Under the pieces are notes generated by a model, which saw only the letters and a list, made by a program, of their open reading frames with translations, was not told the DNA's origin and did no database searches. This document shows, piece after piece, positions 32,464 to 44,142 of a DNA stretch of 64,000 bases. The stretch covers positions 1-64,000 of the forward strand of contig VBKJ01000139.1 in NCBI GenBank assembly GCA_005879795.1, written 5' to 3'. Origin of the DNA: Deltaproteobacteria bacterium (GTDB taxonomy: Bacteria; Desulfobacterota; Binatia; DP-6). The position numbers and the translations under genes were made by a program. Numbering within the stretch: the first letter of the stretch is position 1; the number at the start of each line of letters is the position of its first letter.

Positions 32464-32466
32464 ACG

Positions 32467-33192
32467 TTAGCCATTGGCCTCCTCGCCCTCGGCGCGCCAG
32501 AAGAGCATGCGCTGGCAGCTCGGGCAGAGGATCACCTCTTCGTTGCGCTGGATCTGGTTGAAGAGCTGGGGCGGCACGCGCATGCGGCAGCCCTGACAGA
32601 TGCCGCTGCGCACCTCGACCACGGCGAGACCGCCGCGGCGCGAGAGGATCATCTCGTACTTGCGCCTGAGATCACCGTCGATCGTCTGTACCAGCTCCGA
32701 GCGCGTGGCGCGTTCGCGCTCGATCTCGCCGGAGAGGCGTGCGAGCGTCTCGCGCAGCTCGCCCGCCTCGCGGTCGCGCTCCGCCGTGAGCCGCGCCAAC
32801 TCGGCGTCGAGGCCCTGGAGCTTCGCCGCCGCCACCTCCACCTGCTCCATCACGGCGACCAGCTCCGTCTCGAGCGCGCCGGTCTCCTCCTTGAGCAACT
32901 CCACCTCGCGCCTGGCCAGGCCGAGCTCCTTGTCATTGCGGATGCGGGTGATCCGCATCCGGCGGTCCTTCATCTTGGCTTCGGCGACCGCGAGACGGCC
33001 CTCGAGGTCACGCTGGCGGGGGCCGAGCGCCGCCAGCTCCTCGCGCGCGGTGCTCGCAGCGGCCGCCTGGGCCTGCAAGGCCTCCTCGAGCGCGGCGACC
33101 CGCCCCTCGCCCTCGGCGACGGCGCGGGTCTTGGTGAGCAGGCTCTGATCCACCAACTGCAGGGTCGCGAGGACTTCGATCTGCGTCGGCAA
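32467..33192 (-). CDS. C4-type zinc-ribbon coiled-coil protein (DUF164/CdsZ family)
   Basis: Members of this family have a long antiparallel coiled coil and a C-terminal zinc ribbon (zf-RING_7); roles in secretion or RNA-linked processes have been proposed for some. The 241-residue protein starts QIEVLATLQLVDQSLL, has Ala/Glu/Leu/Arg heptads to about residue 185 including RRMRITRIRNDKELG, the hinge typical of the family, and ends with VEVRSGICQGCRMRVPPQLFNQIQ and ILCPSCQRMLFW, which give the C-x2-C...C-x2-C ribbon. TTG 33192 is chosen because GGAGGGATA lies just before it; a longer frame would run into the tRNA gene. A family 1 repeat follows its stop. Confidence 0.88.
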   Translation of the reverse strand: MPTQIEVLATLQLVDQSLLTKTRAVAEGEGRVAALEEALQAQAAAASTAREELAALGPRQRDLEGRLAVAEAKMKDRRMRITRIRNDKELGLARREVELLKEETGALETELVAVMEQVEVAAAKLQGLDAELARLTAERDREAGELRETLARLSGEIERERATRSELVQTIDGDLRRKYEMILSRRGGLAVVEVRSGICQGCRMRVPPQLFNQIQRNEEVILCPSCQRMLFWRAEGEEANG

Positions 33193-33238
33193 TATCCCTC
33201 CGTCGTGCCGGACTGGCGGTCCGCTGTCCGACCGGCGG

Positions 33239-33315
33239 TGGTGGGCCCAGTGTGACTCGAACACACGACCGACCGGTTATGAGCCGGCAGCTCTGACCGC
33301 CTGAGCTATGGGCCC
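33239..33315 (-). tRNA. tRNA with CAU anticodon (Met or Ile2)
   Basis: A 77-nt tRNA on the minus strand, starting GGGCCCATAGCTCAG and ending TGGGCCC-A-CCA. The acceptor stem (GGGCCCA/TGGGCCC) is perfect, the T-arm holds GTGTTCGAGTCACAC-like pairing, and the CCA is encoded. The anticodon loop CTCATAA gives CAU (DNA 33279-33281). Elongator Met and lysidine-modified Ile2 tRNAs share this anticodon; the first base pair is G-C, so it is not initiator tRNA by the usual 1-72 mismatch rule. The GGGCCCATAGCTCAG opening resembles known Ile2 genes, but I cannot decide between Met and Ile2. Confidence 0.93.
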
Positions 33316-33362
33316 GCTCGGCGCCGAGTCAAGCACCGAACCGCGCCCGCTGCAAGAGTCGC

Positions 33363-35072
<1,710 letters not shown>

Positions 35073-35081
35073 GGTGGACTC

Positions 35082-36842
35082 CTATGTGCGAGCTTTCTCC
35101 GTGCGAGTCTCCTCCATGAGCTGTTGTAGGCGGCGCATGGCGGCTTCCACCGCCTCCGCATCGCCGCGCGCCTCGGCGGCGCGCAGCTCCTCTTGCGCGA
35201 GGCGTACGAGCCCGCGCTGGCTCCGCTGGCGGATGCGGGCGATGCAGTCGGCGAACGCGCGCTGGCGCGCCGCGGCCGCGTCCGGCCCCTCCTCGAGGAG
35301 GCGGCGCGCCACCCGGTCGCGCATGTCGCGCGGCAGAGATCGTACGACGGCCACGCGGTCCTCTTCCTCACCGCGCGCCAGCGCCTCGGCGGTCCGGCGC
35401 CATTCGGGGTGCTGGAACTCGGCGATGATGCCGCACGCGGCCACGCGCTCGGCCAGCGTCGCGTCCTCCGCCATGAGCTCGACGAGCATCGCCTCCGCGC
35501 CCGGCGCGTGCGCCTCATCCGGCGCTGCAACGGGCGCCGTCCCCGGGGCCCCCTCGCTGCGCAGCGTCTCCTCGCGCACGCCGAGCCGCTGGGCGGCGAG
35601 CCGCACGAGGACGTCGAACTCATGGGGCTCCCGCACCCTTCTCAAGAGACGTGCCACCTCGCGGGCCGCCTCCGCGTGGCGCCCGACGGCGTCGCGCTTG
35701 GGACCGGCCAGCTCGCCGAGGAAGGGCTCCACCAGCGGCTCCGCGGCCGCGAGGAGGCCCTCCAGCGCCGCGCGCCCGCGCGCGCGCACGAACGTGTCGG
35801 GATCCTCGCCAGCGGGAAGGAAGGCCCCGCGGCCCCAGAGCCCGGCCTCGAGGAAGACGGGGAAGCTGCGCGCCGCGGCCCGGCGCCCAGCCAGGTCCCC
35901 GTCGAAGCAGGCGATCACGGTCTCCGTGAAGCGCCGGAGCAGGCGCAGCTGCTCGGCGCCGAGAGCCGTGCCGAGCGGGGCCACGACCTCACCGATCCCG
36001 GCCTGTGCGAGTGCGATCACGTCGAGGTAACCCTCGACCACGACGGCGCGGTCGGCCCTGCGGATCGCGTCGCGCGCGAGCGCGAGGCCGTAGAGCGTGT
36101 GGCCCTTGCGGAAGACGGGCGACTCGGCGGAGTTGAGATACTTGGGCGGCGGATCGCCGCTCGCCGATCGCTCGGGTAGGATGCGGCCGCCGAAGGCGAT
36201 CACCCGACCGCTCCAGTCCGTGATCGGGAACATCACCCGCTCGCGGAAGCGGTCGAGCACCCCGGCGCGGCCGTCGGGCCGATCGCGCCGCATGACGAGC
36301 CCGGCGGCGAGCGCGTCCTCGAGCGGCAGGCCTCTGGTGCGCAGATGGCGCGCGAGCGCTTCGCCCGCGCCCGGCGCCCAGCCGAGGCCGAAGCGCTCGA
36401 TCATCTCCTCGGAGAGGCCGCGCTCGCGGAGGTAGGCGCGCGCGCGGCCGCCGCCGGGTCCCCCGAGCTCGCCCTGGAAGAACGCCGCCGCCACCGCGTT
36501 CACCGCGGCGAGCGGCTCGCGGCGCTGAGCGGGCACTCCCGCCTCCTCCGGCAGCGGCACGCCGAAGCGCTCGGCGACCCGCCGCACCGCCTCGGGGAAG
36601 GTGAGCGCCTGGGTCTTCATCACGAAGGCGAACACGTCGCCGTGCTCGCCGCAGCCGAAGCAGTGAAAGAACCCGCGCTCCTCGCTCACCGTGAAGGAGG
36701 GCGTCTTCTCGGAGTGGAACGGGCACAGGCCGACCGCGCTGCGGCCGCGGCGACGGAGCGCGACCACGTCGGAGACCACCTCGCTCAGGCTGGCGCGCTC
36801 GCGGACGGCGCGGATCGCCTCGTCGCGGATGCGGCCCGTCAC
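35082..36842 (-). CDS. dnaG: DNA primase
   Basis: Makes RNA primers for replication. The 586-residue protein has the N-terminal zinc finger GLCPFHSEKTPSFTVSEERG-FFHCFGCGEHGD (CHC2 type), the RNA polymerase basic motif around RVMFPITDWSGRVIAFGGRIL, the TOPRIM domain with VVVEGYLDVIALAQAGIGE (Glu) and VIACFDGDLAGRRAA (DGD), and a helical C-terminal domain that should bind the DnaB helicase. All catalytic acids are present. ATG 36842 overlaps the end of cvpA by four bases. Plus-strand ORFs across it are shadows. Confidence 0.96.
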   Translation of the reverse strand: MTGRIRDEAIRAVRERASLSEVVSDVVALRRRGRSAVGLCPFHSEKTPSFTVSEERGFFHCFGCGEHGDVFAFVMKTQALTFPEAVRRVAERFGVPLPEEAGVPAQRREPLAAVNAVAAAFFQGELGGPGGGRARAYLRERGLSEEMIERFGLGWAPGAGEALARHLRTRGLPLEDALAAGLVMRRDRPDGRAGVLDRFRERVMFPITDWSGRVIAFGGRILPERSASGDPPPKYLNSAESPVFRKGHTLYGLALARDAIRRADRAVVVEGYLDVIALAQAGIGEVVAPLGTALGAEQLRLLRRFTETVIACFDGDLAGRRAAARSFPVFLEAGLWGRGAFLPAGEDPDTFVRARGRAALEGLLAAAEPLVEPFLGELAGPKRDAVGRHAEAAREVARLLRRVREPHEFDVLVRLAAQRLGVREETLRSEGAPGTAPVAAPDEAHAPGAEAMLVELMAEDATLAERVAACGIIAEFQHPEWRRTAEALARGEEEDRVAVVRSLPRDMRDRVARRLLEEGPDAAAARQRAFADCIARIRQRSQRGLVRLAQEELRAAEARGDAEAVEAAMRRLQQLMEETRTEKART

Positions 36843-37342
36843 GTGCGCCGCGCCCCCGGCGCGATGCCCAGCTCGCGCCCGGTCTCGGCGACCGTCCCTG
36901 CCATGTGCTCGAGCGGGCGCCCGAGCTCGGACTCGGCGATCATCCGGCTGAGCCTGGACGCGGGGGCCGTCTGCTCGATCAAGAGGAGCGTGAAGCCCAG
37001 GAGCGCCGCACCCTTCGCGGAGCCGAAGAGGATGCCCGCGACGCGGTTGAGACCGCCCAGCAGGAGCGCGCGCGCGAGCCGCTCGGCGATTCGGCCGAGG
37101 AGGGCCGCGACCACCCAGATCGCGACGAAGACCGCGGCCCAGCCGACTACCGGCGCAAGCGCCGGCCGCACGAGGTGCTGCTCGAGCAGGACTTGCGCCA
37201 CCGCCTGACCCCTCGCGCCCGCCGCGAGCACGCCGGCGATGGCCCCCGCGAGCCCGAAGGTCTCGCGGCAGAGGCCGCGCGTGTAGCCGCGGAAGGCGAA
37301 CGGCACCAAGAGGACGAGGAGCAGCGCGTCGAGCTGGTTCAT
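36839..37342 (-). CDS. CvpA family inner membrane protein
   Basis: A four-helix membrane protein of the CvpA/colicin V production family, whose members in other bacteria affect envelope stress resistance. The 167-residue product begins MNQLDALLLVLLVPFAFRGYTRGLCRETFG, which has the typical D-x-x-x-L-x...G-x-x-R-G polar motif, then helices near GLAGAIAGVLAAG, WAAVFVAIWVVAALLG and GILFGSAKGAALLGFTLLLIEQ. It lies between rpsU and dnaG in an operon where this position is often filled by a GatB/YqeY gene, so cvpA here is a variant order. Overlaps dnaG by four bases. Confidence 0.88.
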   Translation of the reverse strand: MNQLDALLLVLLVPFAFRGYTRGLCRETFGLAGAIAGVLAAGARGQAVAQVLLEQHLVRPALAPVVGWAAVFVAIWVVAALLGRIAERLARALLLGGLNRVAGILFGSAKGAALLGFTLLLIEQTAPASRLSRMIAESELGRPLEHMAGTVAETGRELGIAPGARRT

Positions 37343-37381
37343 GCGCTGCCCCCGGGCGCCGCCCGGCCAGCAGTGGGCGGG

Positions 37382-37579
37382 CTAGACGGTGGTGCGGGAC
37401 GCGCGACGCAGCGCACGCTTGCGCGCGGCCATCGCCTTCTTCTTCCGTCGCACGCTCGGCTTCTCGTAGTGCTCGCGCTTGCGCAGCTCAGCCAGGATGC
37501 CGGCTTTCTCGCACTGCTTCTTGAAGCGGCGGATCGCGCTCTCGATGGGCTCGTTCTCCTTGACCCGAACCCCAGCCAT
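37382..37579 (-). CDS. rpsU: 30S ribosomal protein S21
   Basis: Small basic protein of the 30S platform, important in initiation near the anti-Shine-Dalgarno region. The 65-residue product [20 protein letters not shown], then [22 protein letters not shown] and a poly-basic KRALRR tail match S21 throughout. It opens the macromolecular synthesis operon rpsU-cvpA-dnaG-rpoD. ATG 37579 follows a GGAGGGGGTGA site. A promoter is seen at 37650-37677. Confidence 0.96.
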   Translation of the reverse strand: MAGVRVKENEPIESAIRRFKKQCEKAGILAELRKREHYEKPSVRRKKKAMAARKRALRRASRTTV

Positions 37580-37649
37580 GCGGTGGATTCACCCCCTCCC
37601 TGGGCGAGCCGAGCGCTCGCGTCTCGGTCCCGTCGCTCGAACCGTGGCA

Positions 37650-37677
37650 CCATTAGACAAAAGTGGTAGGCAGTCAA
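37650..37677 (-). promoter_or_regulatory. Promoter of the rpsU-cvpA-dnaG-rpoD operon
   Basis: Minus strand TTGACT (37672-37677), 16-bp spacer, TAATGG (37650-37655). The spacer is unusually AT-rich for this genome (ACTTTTGT). Leader about 65 nt. Confidence 0.6.
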
Positions 37678-37729
37678 GGTGAAGCTGCGGAATTCCCCCG
37701 GGCGTGAAACACGCGGCATGCGCCGCCCC

Positions 37730-38446
37730 TCACTGGCCGCCCGGAGACTGCAAGAATCGCTCCGGGAAGTCGGTGAAGATGCCTTCCACGCCCGCGGCCA
37801 CGAGCCGGTCGATTTCCCCGCGCTCATTCACGGTCCAGGCCCGCACGGGGAGGCGGGCGGCGGCCGCCGCGGCGAGCGCGCCGGGGGTGACGTAATCCTT
37901 GCGGAGGTGCAAGGCTCTCGCAGCGACGCGCTCTGCACGCGCCACGGCATCCGCCACGGGGCCGCTGTCCCACAGAACGGCGAGCGACGCGTCCGCCGCG
38001 CGCGCGCGCAGCCGCTCGAGGGCGCCCGCGTCGAACGAAGAGAAGACGACGCGCGCGAGCGCTCCCGCCGACTCGACCACGGCGAGCGCCCGCGCCTCGA
38101 GCCCGTCGTCGCCGACCGGCTTCAGCTCGACATTGACCGGCAGACCGACGGCGGCCAGCACCTCGGCGAGAGTCGGCACCCGCGTCCCGCGGAAGGCGGG
38201 GCCGAACCAGGCGCCCGCGTCGAGCCGGCGGATCTCCCCGAGGGGGCGCTCGCAGACCCTGCCCGCCCCGTCGGTCGTCCGCTCGAGCGTCCAGTCGTGC
38301 ATGACCACCACCTCGCCGTCGCGCGTGAGCTGCGCGTCGAGCTCGACCATGTGCGCGCCGAGCGCGGCCGCCCGCGCGAACGCGACGAGCGTGTTCTCCG
38401 GGCACGTCCCGCTGGCGCCGCGGTGCGCGATGATGAGCGGCGGCAC
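37730..38446 (-). CDS. Glycerophosphodiester phosphodiesterase
   Basis: Cleaves glycerophosphodiesters (from phospholipid headgroups) to glycerol 3-phosphate and an alcohol. The 238-residue protein has the GDPD landmarks LIIAHRGASGTCPENTLVAF (catalytic His and Arg, the Pro-Glu-Asn-Thr), VELDAQLTRDGEVVVMHDWTLERTT (Glu-x-Asp and second His), VELKPV and AWTVNERGEIDRLVAAGVEGIFTDFP. No signal peptide, so it is cytoplasmic. GTG 38446 is chosen because a promoter -10 box ends eight bases upstream, so the mRNA would begin at that codon; a TTG 60 bases upstream lies before the promoter. It could feed the same pool as glpK. Confidence 0.92.
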   Translation of the reverse strand: MPPLIIAHRGASGTCPENTLVAFARAAALGAHMVELDAQLTRDGEVVVMHDWTLERTTDGAGRVCERPLGEIRRLDAGAWFGPAFRGTRVPTLAEVLAAVGLPVNVELKPVGDDGLEARALAVVESAGALARVVFSSFDAGALERLRARAADASLAVLWDSGPVADAVARAERVAARALHLRKDYVTPGALAAAAAARLPVRAWTVNERGEIDRLVAAGVEGIFTDFPERFLQSPGGQ

Positions 38447-38453
38447 GGGGACC

Positions 38454-38482
38454 GCCTTAGGCCCGCCGCATTCTTGGGTCAA
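38454..38482 (-). promoter_or_regulatory. Promoter of the glycerophosphodiesterase gene, leaderless
   Basis: Minus strand TTGACC (38477-38482), 17-bp spacer, TAAGGC (38454-38459). The predicted start of transcription coincides with the GTG at 38446. Confidence 0.6.
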
Positions 38483-38517
38483 GGCGAGTTGACAGCGAAG
38501 CTGCAAACTCCGACACC

Positions 38518-39405
38518 GTGCCCGTGCCGGCGCCGTCGCCCGCCTGGGTCACCATCCGCGTCGAGGTCGCGCCCGAGGTCGCCGATGCGGTCGCGAACTT
38601 CCTCCTCGAGGCGGGGACCCCGGGGGTGCTCACCGAAGCAGACGGCGCGGACGCGGCGCGCACCCGTCTGGAGGCGCCCGTCCCTGCCGCGGCCGAGGGG
38701 CAGGTCGTCGCGGCGGTGGAGCGCTATCTCGCGAGCCTCGGCGAGATCGCGCCCGCCGCGCGCGGGGCGACGCTCGCCGCAGTGCCGGTTCCCGAGACCG
38801 ACTGGGACGCGCTCTGGCGGCGGCATCACCGGCCGGTGGCGGTCGGCCGCCGGCTCCTCGTGGCCCCCCCGTGGGACGTGCCGCACGCGGCGGGCCGCGA
38901 GGTGCTCGTCATCGAGCCGGGCATGGCGTTCGGCACCGGGCAGCACGCGACCACGCGCGCCTGCCTGGAGGCGATCGAGGGCGCGGTCGAGACGGGCGAG
39001 GTCCGCTCCGCGCTCGACGTCGGCACCGGCTCGGGCGTGCTGGCGCTGGCGCTCGCGCGCCTCGGGGTGGGGCGCGTGGTTGCGCTCGACACCGATCCGG
39101 TCGTCGTGCCGCTCGCGCGGGCGAACCTCGCGCGCAACGGAGCCGGACGCGTGGCTCTCCTCGCCGGACCCCTCGCCGCCGTGCGCGGGCGCTTCGACCT
39201 GGTGGTGGCGAACCTGCTCGCCGAGACCATCGTGGCCGAGGCGGGCGCGCTCGCGGGCGCGGTCGGCGCGCACGGGCGGCTCGTCGTCTCGGGGCTCCTC
39301 GCCCAGCAGCTCCCCGCCGTGGCCGCTGCTTTTCCCGGGTGGCGCGTCGCCGAGACGCGCGCCGGGGCCGGCTGGCGCACGCTCACCCTGGTTTGGGAGC
39401 CTTGA
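38518..39405 (+). CDS. prmA: Ribosomal protein L11 methyltransferase
   Basis: Trimethylates lysines and the N-terminus of ribosomal protein L11. The 295-residue protein has an N-terminal substrate-binding domain (WVTIRVEVAPEVADAVANFL, then PVPETDWDALWRRHHRPVAV) and a SAM methyltransferase domain: IEPGMAFGTGQHATTRACLE (the family signature), ALDVGTGSGVLALALARLG (motif I), ALDTDPVVVPLARAN and LVVANLLAETIVAEA (NL-L motif). Starts at GTG 38518; a second GTG lies two codons on. A TTGACA stands 23 bp before it, but the -10 is poor. It is followed by rsmE one base after its stop. Confidence 0.95.
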   Translation: MPVPAPSPAWVTIRVEVAPEVADAVANFLLEAGTPGVLTEADGADAARTRLEAPVPAAAEGQVVAAVERYLASLGEIAPAARGATLAAVPVPETDWDALWRRHHRPVAVGRRLLVAPPWDVPHAAGREVLVIEPGMAFGTGQHATTRACLEAIEGAVETGEVRSALDVGTGSGVLALALARLGVGRVVALDTDPVVVPLARANLARNGAGRVALLAGPLAAVRGRFDLVVANLLAETIVAEAGALAGAVGAHGRLVVSGLLAQQLPAVAAAFPGWRVAETRAGAGWRTLTLVWEP

Positions 39406-39406
39406 G

Positions 39407-40132
39407 GTGCTCCGTCTCTTCGTGCCCGGCGCCGGGGCCGAGGGGCCTCGGCTCCGCTTGACCGGCACCCACCTGCGCCATCTGCGCGCGCACCGAGTGT
39501 GTCCAGGCGAGCGTTTCCTCGTCTTCGACGACAGGGGCGCGGAGCACGAGGCGCGCCTGGAACGCCTGGGCGGGCGCCTGGCCGAGGCGACGATCCTCGC
39601 CACGCACCGCCCCCTGCGCGAGTCGCCGCTCGACCTCGTGCTCGCGCCCGCGCTGCTCAAGGGCGCGAAGATGGACCTGGTGATCGAGAAGGCGATCGAG
39701 CTGGGCGTCCGCCGCGTCGCGCCGGTCGTGTCGCGCCATGCCGTCGGCCTGGGAGTGCGGCTCGAGCGCTGGCGGCGCATCGCCGTCGCGGCCGCCGAGC
39801 AGTGCGGGCGCACGAGCGTGCCGCCGGTCGACGCGCCGCTCCCGCTGGCCGAGCTGGTCCGCGCGCCGTGGTCCGGGCTCAGGCTGATCGCATGGGAGGG
39901 CGAGCGCGACGTGCCGCTCGCCGCGCTGCCGGCCCGGACCGACGCCGTCGTGATCCTGATCGGCCCCGAGGGCGGCTTCGCCGCGGAGGAGGTCGCGGCG
40001 GCGCGCGCACACGGCTTTCGGAGCGTGCGACTCGCCCCCCGCGTGCTCCGCGCCGAGACCGCCGCCATCGCCGCCGCGGCGCTCTGCCAGCACCGCTGGG
40101 GCGACCTGTCAACTGCGCCCGCGGTGCGCTAG
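39407..40132 (+). CDS. rsmE: 16S rRNA (uracil(1498)-N(3))-methyltransferase
   Basis: SPOUT-class enzyme that methylates U1498 of 16S rRNA. The 241-residue protein has an N-terminal PUA-like domain (RLTGTHLRHLRAHRVCPGERFLVFD) and a knotted C-terminal domain with LVLAPALLKGAKMDLVIEKAIELGV, AVAAAEQCGRTSVPPV, VILIGPEGGFAAEEV (SAM knot) and LAPRVLRAETAAIAAAAL (the R-I/V-L-R-x-E-T-A motif). All motifs are intact. Starts at GTG 39407, a base after the prmA stop, and is followed by gshB 12 bp later. Confidence 0.95.
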   Translation: MLRLFVPGAGAEGPRLRLTGTHLRHLRAHRVCPGERFLVFDDRGAEHEARLERLGGRLAEATILATHRPLRESPLDLVLAPALLKGAKMDLVIEKAIELGVRRVAPVVSRHAVGLGVRLERWRRIAVAAAEQCGRTSVPPVDAPLPLAELVRAPWSGLRLIAWEGERDVPLAALPARTDAVVILIGPEGGFAAEEVAAARAHGFRSVRLAPRVLRAETAAIAAAALCQHRWGDLSTAPAVR

Positions 40133-40144
40133 CATTCGGGACCG

Positions 40145-41128
40145 ATGCCGCTCCGCCTCCTCTACGTGATGGACCCGCTCGCCCGCGTCCTGGTCGACAA
40201 GGACACCACCTTCGCCTTCCTCCTCGAGGGCGAGCGGCGCGGGCACGAGCAGCAGCAGTGCGGCGTCGAGGATCTATTCATCGAGCAGAGCGTGCCGCAC
40301 GCGCGCGCGCGGCGCGTGCACGTCCACCGCGCCGCGGTCCACTACCGGCTCGGCGACGAGCGCGCCCTGCCGCTCACCGCCTTCGACGTGGTCTTCATGC
40401 GCAAGGATCCGCCCTTCGACCTGGCCTACTACTTCGCGACCCAGGTCCTCGGGCTGGCCGACCCCGCGGCCACGCTGGTGGTGAACGACCCGCGCGGGCT
40501 GCGCGAGGCGAACGAGAAGCTCTACGCGCTCCACTTCCCGGATCTCATCCCCGAGAGCCTGGTGAGCGCCGACCCGGCCCGTCTGAAGGCCTTCATGGAC
40601 GGGCTCGGCGGCGAGATGATCGTGAAGCCGCTCGACGGCTGCGGCGGGGCGGGCGTGTTCCACCTCCACCGCGGCGACCGCAACCTGAACGCGATCCTCG
40701 AGCTCTCGACCCTGAACGGCACCCGCATGGTGATGGCGCAGCGCTACCTGCCCGCCGTCCGCAGCGAGGGCGACAAGCGGCTCATCGTGCTCGCGGGCGA
40801 GCCCCTCGGCGCCATCCGGCGCGTGCCGCGGGAGGACGAGACGCGCGGCAACATCCACGTCGGCGGGCGGGTCGAGCGCGCGGCGGTGGACGCGCGCGAC
40901 CGGGAGATCTGCCGGCGCATGGCGCCGCGCCTGGAGGCCGACGGGCTCTACTTCGTCGGCCTCGATGTCATCGGCGGGCTGGTGACCGAGGTGAACGTCA
41001 CGAGCCCGACCGGCGTGCAGGAGATCGATCGCCTGGACGGCACCTGCCTCGAGGCGCGCGTGCTCGACTGGGTCGAGGCGCGCGCCGTGCGCCTCGAGCG
41101 CCCTACTGCTGCGACAGGGCGGTCGTAG
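40145..41128 (+). CDS. gshB: Glutathione synthetase
   Basis: Joins gamma-glutamylcysteine and glycine with ATP. The 327-residue ATP-grasp protein starts LRLLYVMDPLARVLVDKDTTFAFLLEGERRG (the typical MDP opening), has DVVFMRKDPPFDLAYYFATQ, VVNDPRGLREANEKLYALHF, EMIVKPLDGCGGAGVF (ATP-binding), EGDKRLIVLAGEPLGAIRRVP, RGNIHVGGR and FVGLDVIGGLVTEVNVTSPTGVQEID. All match proteobacterial GshB. A TAGCAT box ends nine bases before the ATG, so a separate start of transcription is possible. gshA is not in the window. Its end overlaps a small convergent ORF by 26 bp. Confidence 0.96.
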   Translation: MPLRLLYVMDPLARVLVDKDTTFAFLLEGERRGHEQQQCGVEDLFIEQSVPHARARRVHVHRAAVHYRLGDERALPLTAFDVVFMRKDPPFDLAYYFATQVLGLADPAATLVVNDPRGLREANEKLYALHFPDLIPESLVSADPARLKAFMDGLGGEMIVKPLDGCGGAGVFHLHRGDRNLNAILELSTLNGTRMVMAQRYLPAVRSEGDKRLIVLAGEPLGAIRRVPREDETRGNIHVGGRVERAAVDARDREICRRMAPRLEADGLYFVGLDVIGGLVTEVNVTSPTGVQEIDRLDGTCLEARVLDWVEARAVRLERPTAATGRS

Positions 41129-41246
41129 CGAGGTAGCGCCAGAGGCTCGTCCGCACCTGCCAGCGGCCGTCCACGCGCTTACCGACTGCGACCACGCGCC
41201 GGCGTGGCGGCGTCTTCTCGCGGCGGGTCGTGTTCGTCCGTGTCAT
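41103..41246 (-). CDS. Small basic protein of unknown function
   Basis: A 47-residue ORF: MTRTNTTRREKTPPRRRVVA, then VGKRVDGRWQVRTSLWRYLA. The first half is Arg/Thr-rich, the second looks like a beta hairpin with two Trp. It is supported by a GGGGGAGGGC ribosome binding site before ATG 41246 and by amphipathic, non-random composition. It ends inside the convergent gshB. No family is recognised. Confidence 0.4.
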   Translation of the reverse strand: MTRTNTTRREKTPPRRRVVAVGKRVDGRWQVRTSLWRYLATTALSQQ

Positions 41247-41413
41247 CGCATGCCCTCCCCGGGGGCACCGGGAGCGATATCCGTGCCGCGGGCGGGACGG
41301 GCGCGGAAGCCCCGCGGTTGCGAGCTTTCTGGCCGCCGGAGGCGACTGGGGCCGCACACGCGCGAACGGATCCGTTCGCGTGCCGTACAACGCTGCGCAG
41401 CCGGGGGGAGGCG

Positions 41414-41785
41414 CTACTCGCCGGGCTTCCGCGCCGTGCGGGGCGGGACGCCGGCGCGATCGGTGTCGGCGCCCTCACGCGCCGGGCGTTTCTCGGGACC
41501 GAGCACCGTCGTCCGGATGAGGCGGCGGATCGTGCCGTCGCCCGAGCGGATGAGTCGGCCCGCCTCGGCGACGGTCAGGGTGGCTGATTGCGGCGTGCGT
41601 GCGGAGCTCTCCGCATCGATGCCGGGCGGCAGGTCATCGGCGCGGAGCACGACGCCGGGCGCGAGCCCGGCGAGCAGGTCGACCGGCTCGAGGGCGATCG
41701 GCGCCGGCCGCGGCGCGCGGCGGCGGCGAGGGCGTGGCTTGCGTCGTCCTTCCCCCATCTCGACCTCCGGCGCGCCCGCTATCAC
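41414..41785 (-). CDS. Possible helix-turn-helix protein of unknown function
   Basis: A 123-residue ORF downstream of the broken copper ATPase. The N-terminal part is basic and Pro/Arg-rich, the middle is LAGLAPGVVLRADDLPPGID, and the C-terminal part LTVAEAGRLIRSGDGTIRRL resembles the first two helices of an excisionase/MerR-like DNA-binding domain (L-T-V-x-E-A-A-x-L-x-x-x-S-x-x-T-I/V-x-R). A regulator role is only a guess. The gap of 33 bp to the ATPase stop suggests one transcript. Confidence 0.4.
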   Translation of the reverse strand: MIAGAPEVEMGEGRRKPRPRRRRAPRPAPIALEPVDLLAGLAPGVVLRADDLPPGIDAESSARTPQSATLTVAEAGRLIRSGDGTIRRLIRTTVLGPEKRPAREGADTDRAGVPPRTARKPGE

Positions 41786-41818
41786 GCGCCGCGCGCGCGG
41801 TCCAGCGCTCGCGGGGTC

Positions 41819-44127
<2,309 letters not shown>

Positions 44128-44142
44128 GATACGTGCCCGACG

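Noticed and set aside
38489-38517. TTGACA-N17-GACACC before prmA
   Set aside because: The -10 has one good position of six; kept only as a remark.
40107-40135. Possible promoter for gshB (TGTCAA, 17 bp, TAGCAT)
   Set aside because: The -35 is the reverse complement of the usual box and matches the consensus at two positions only; the -10 alone is noted with gshB.
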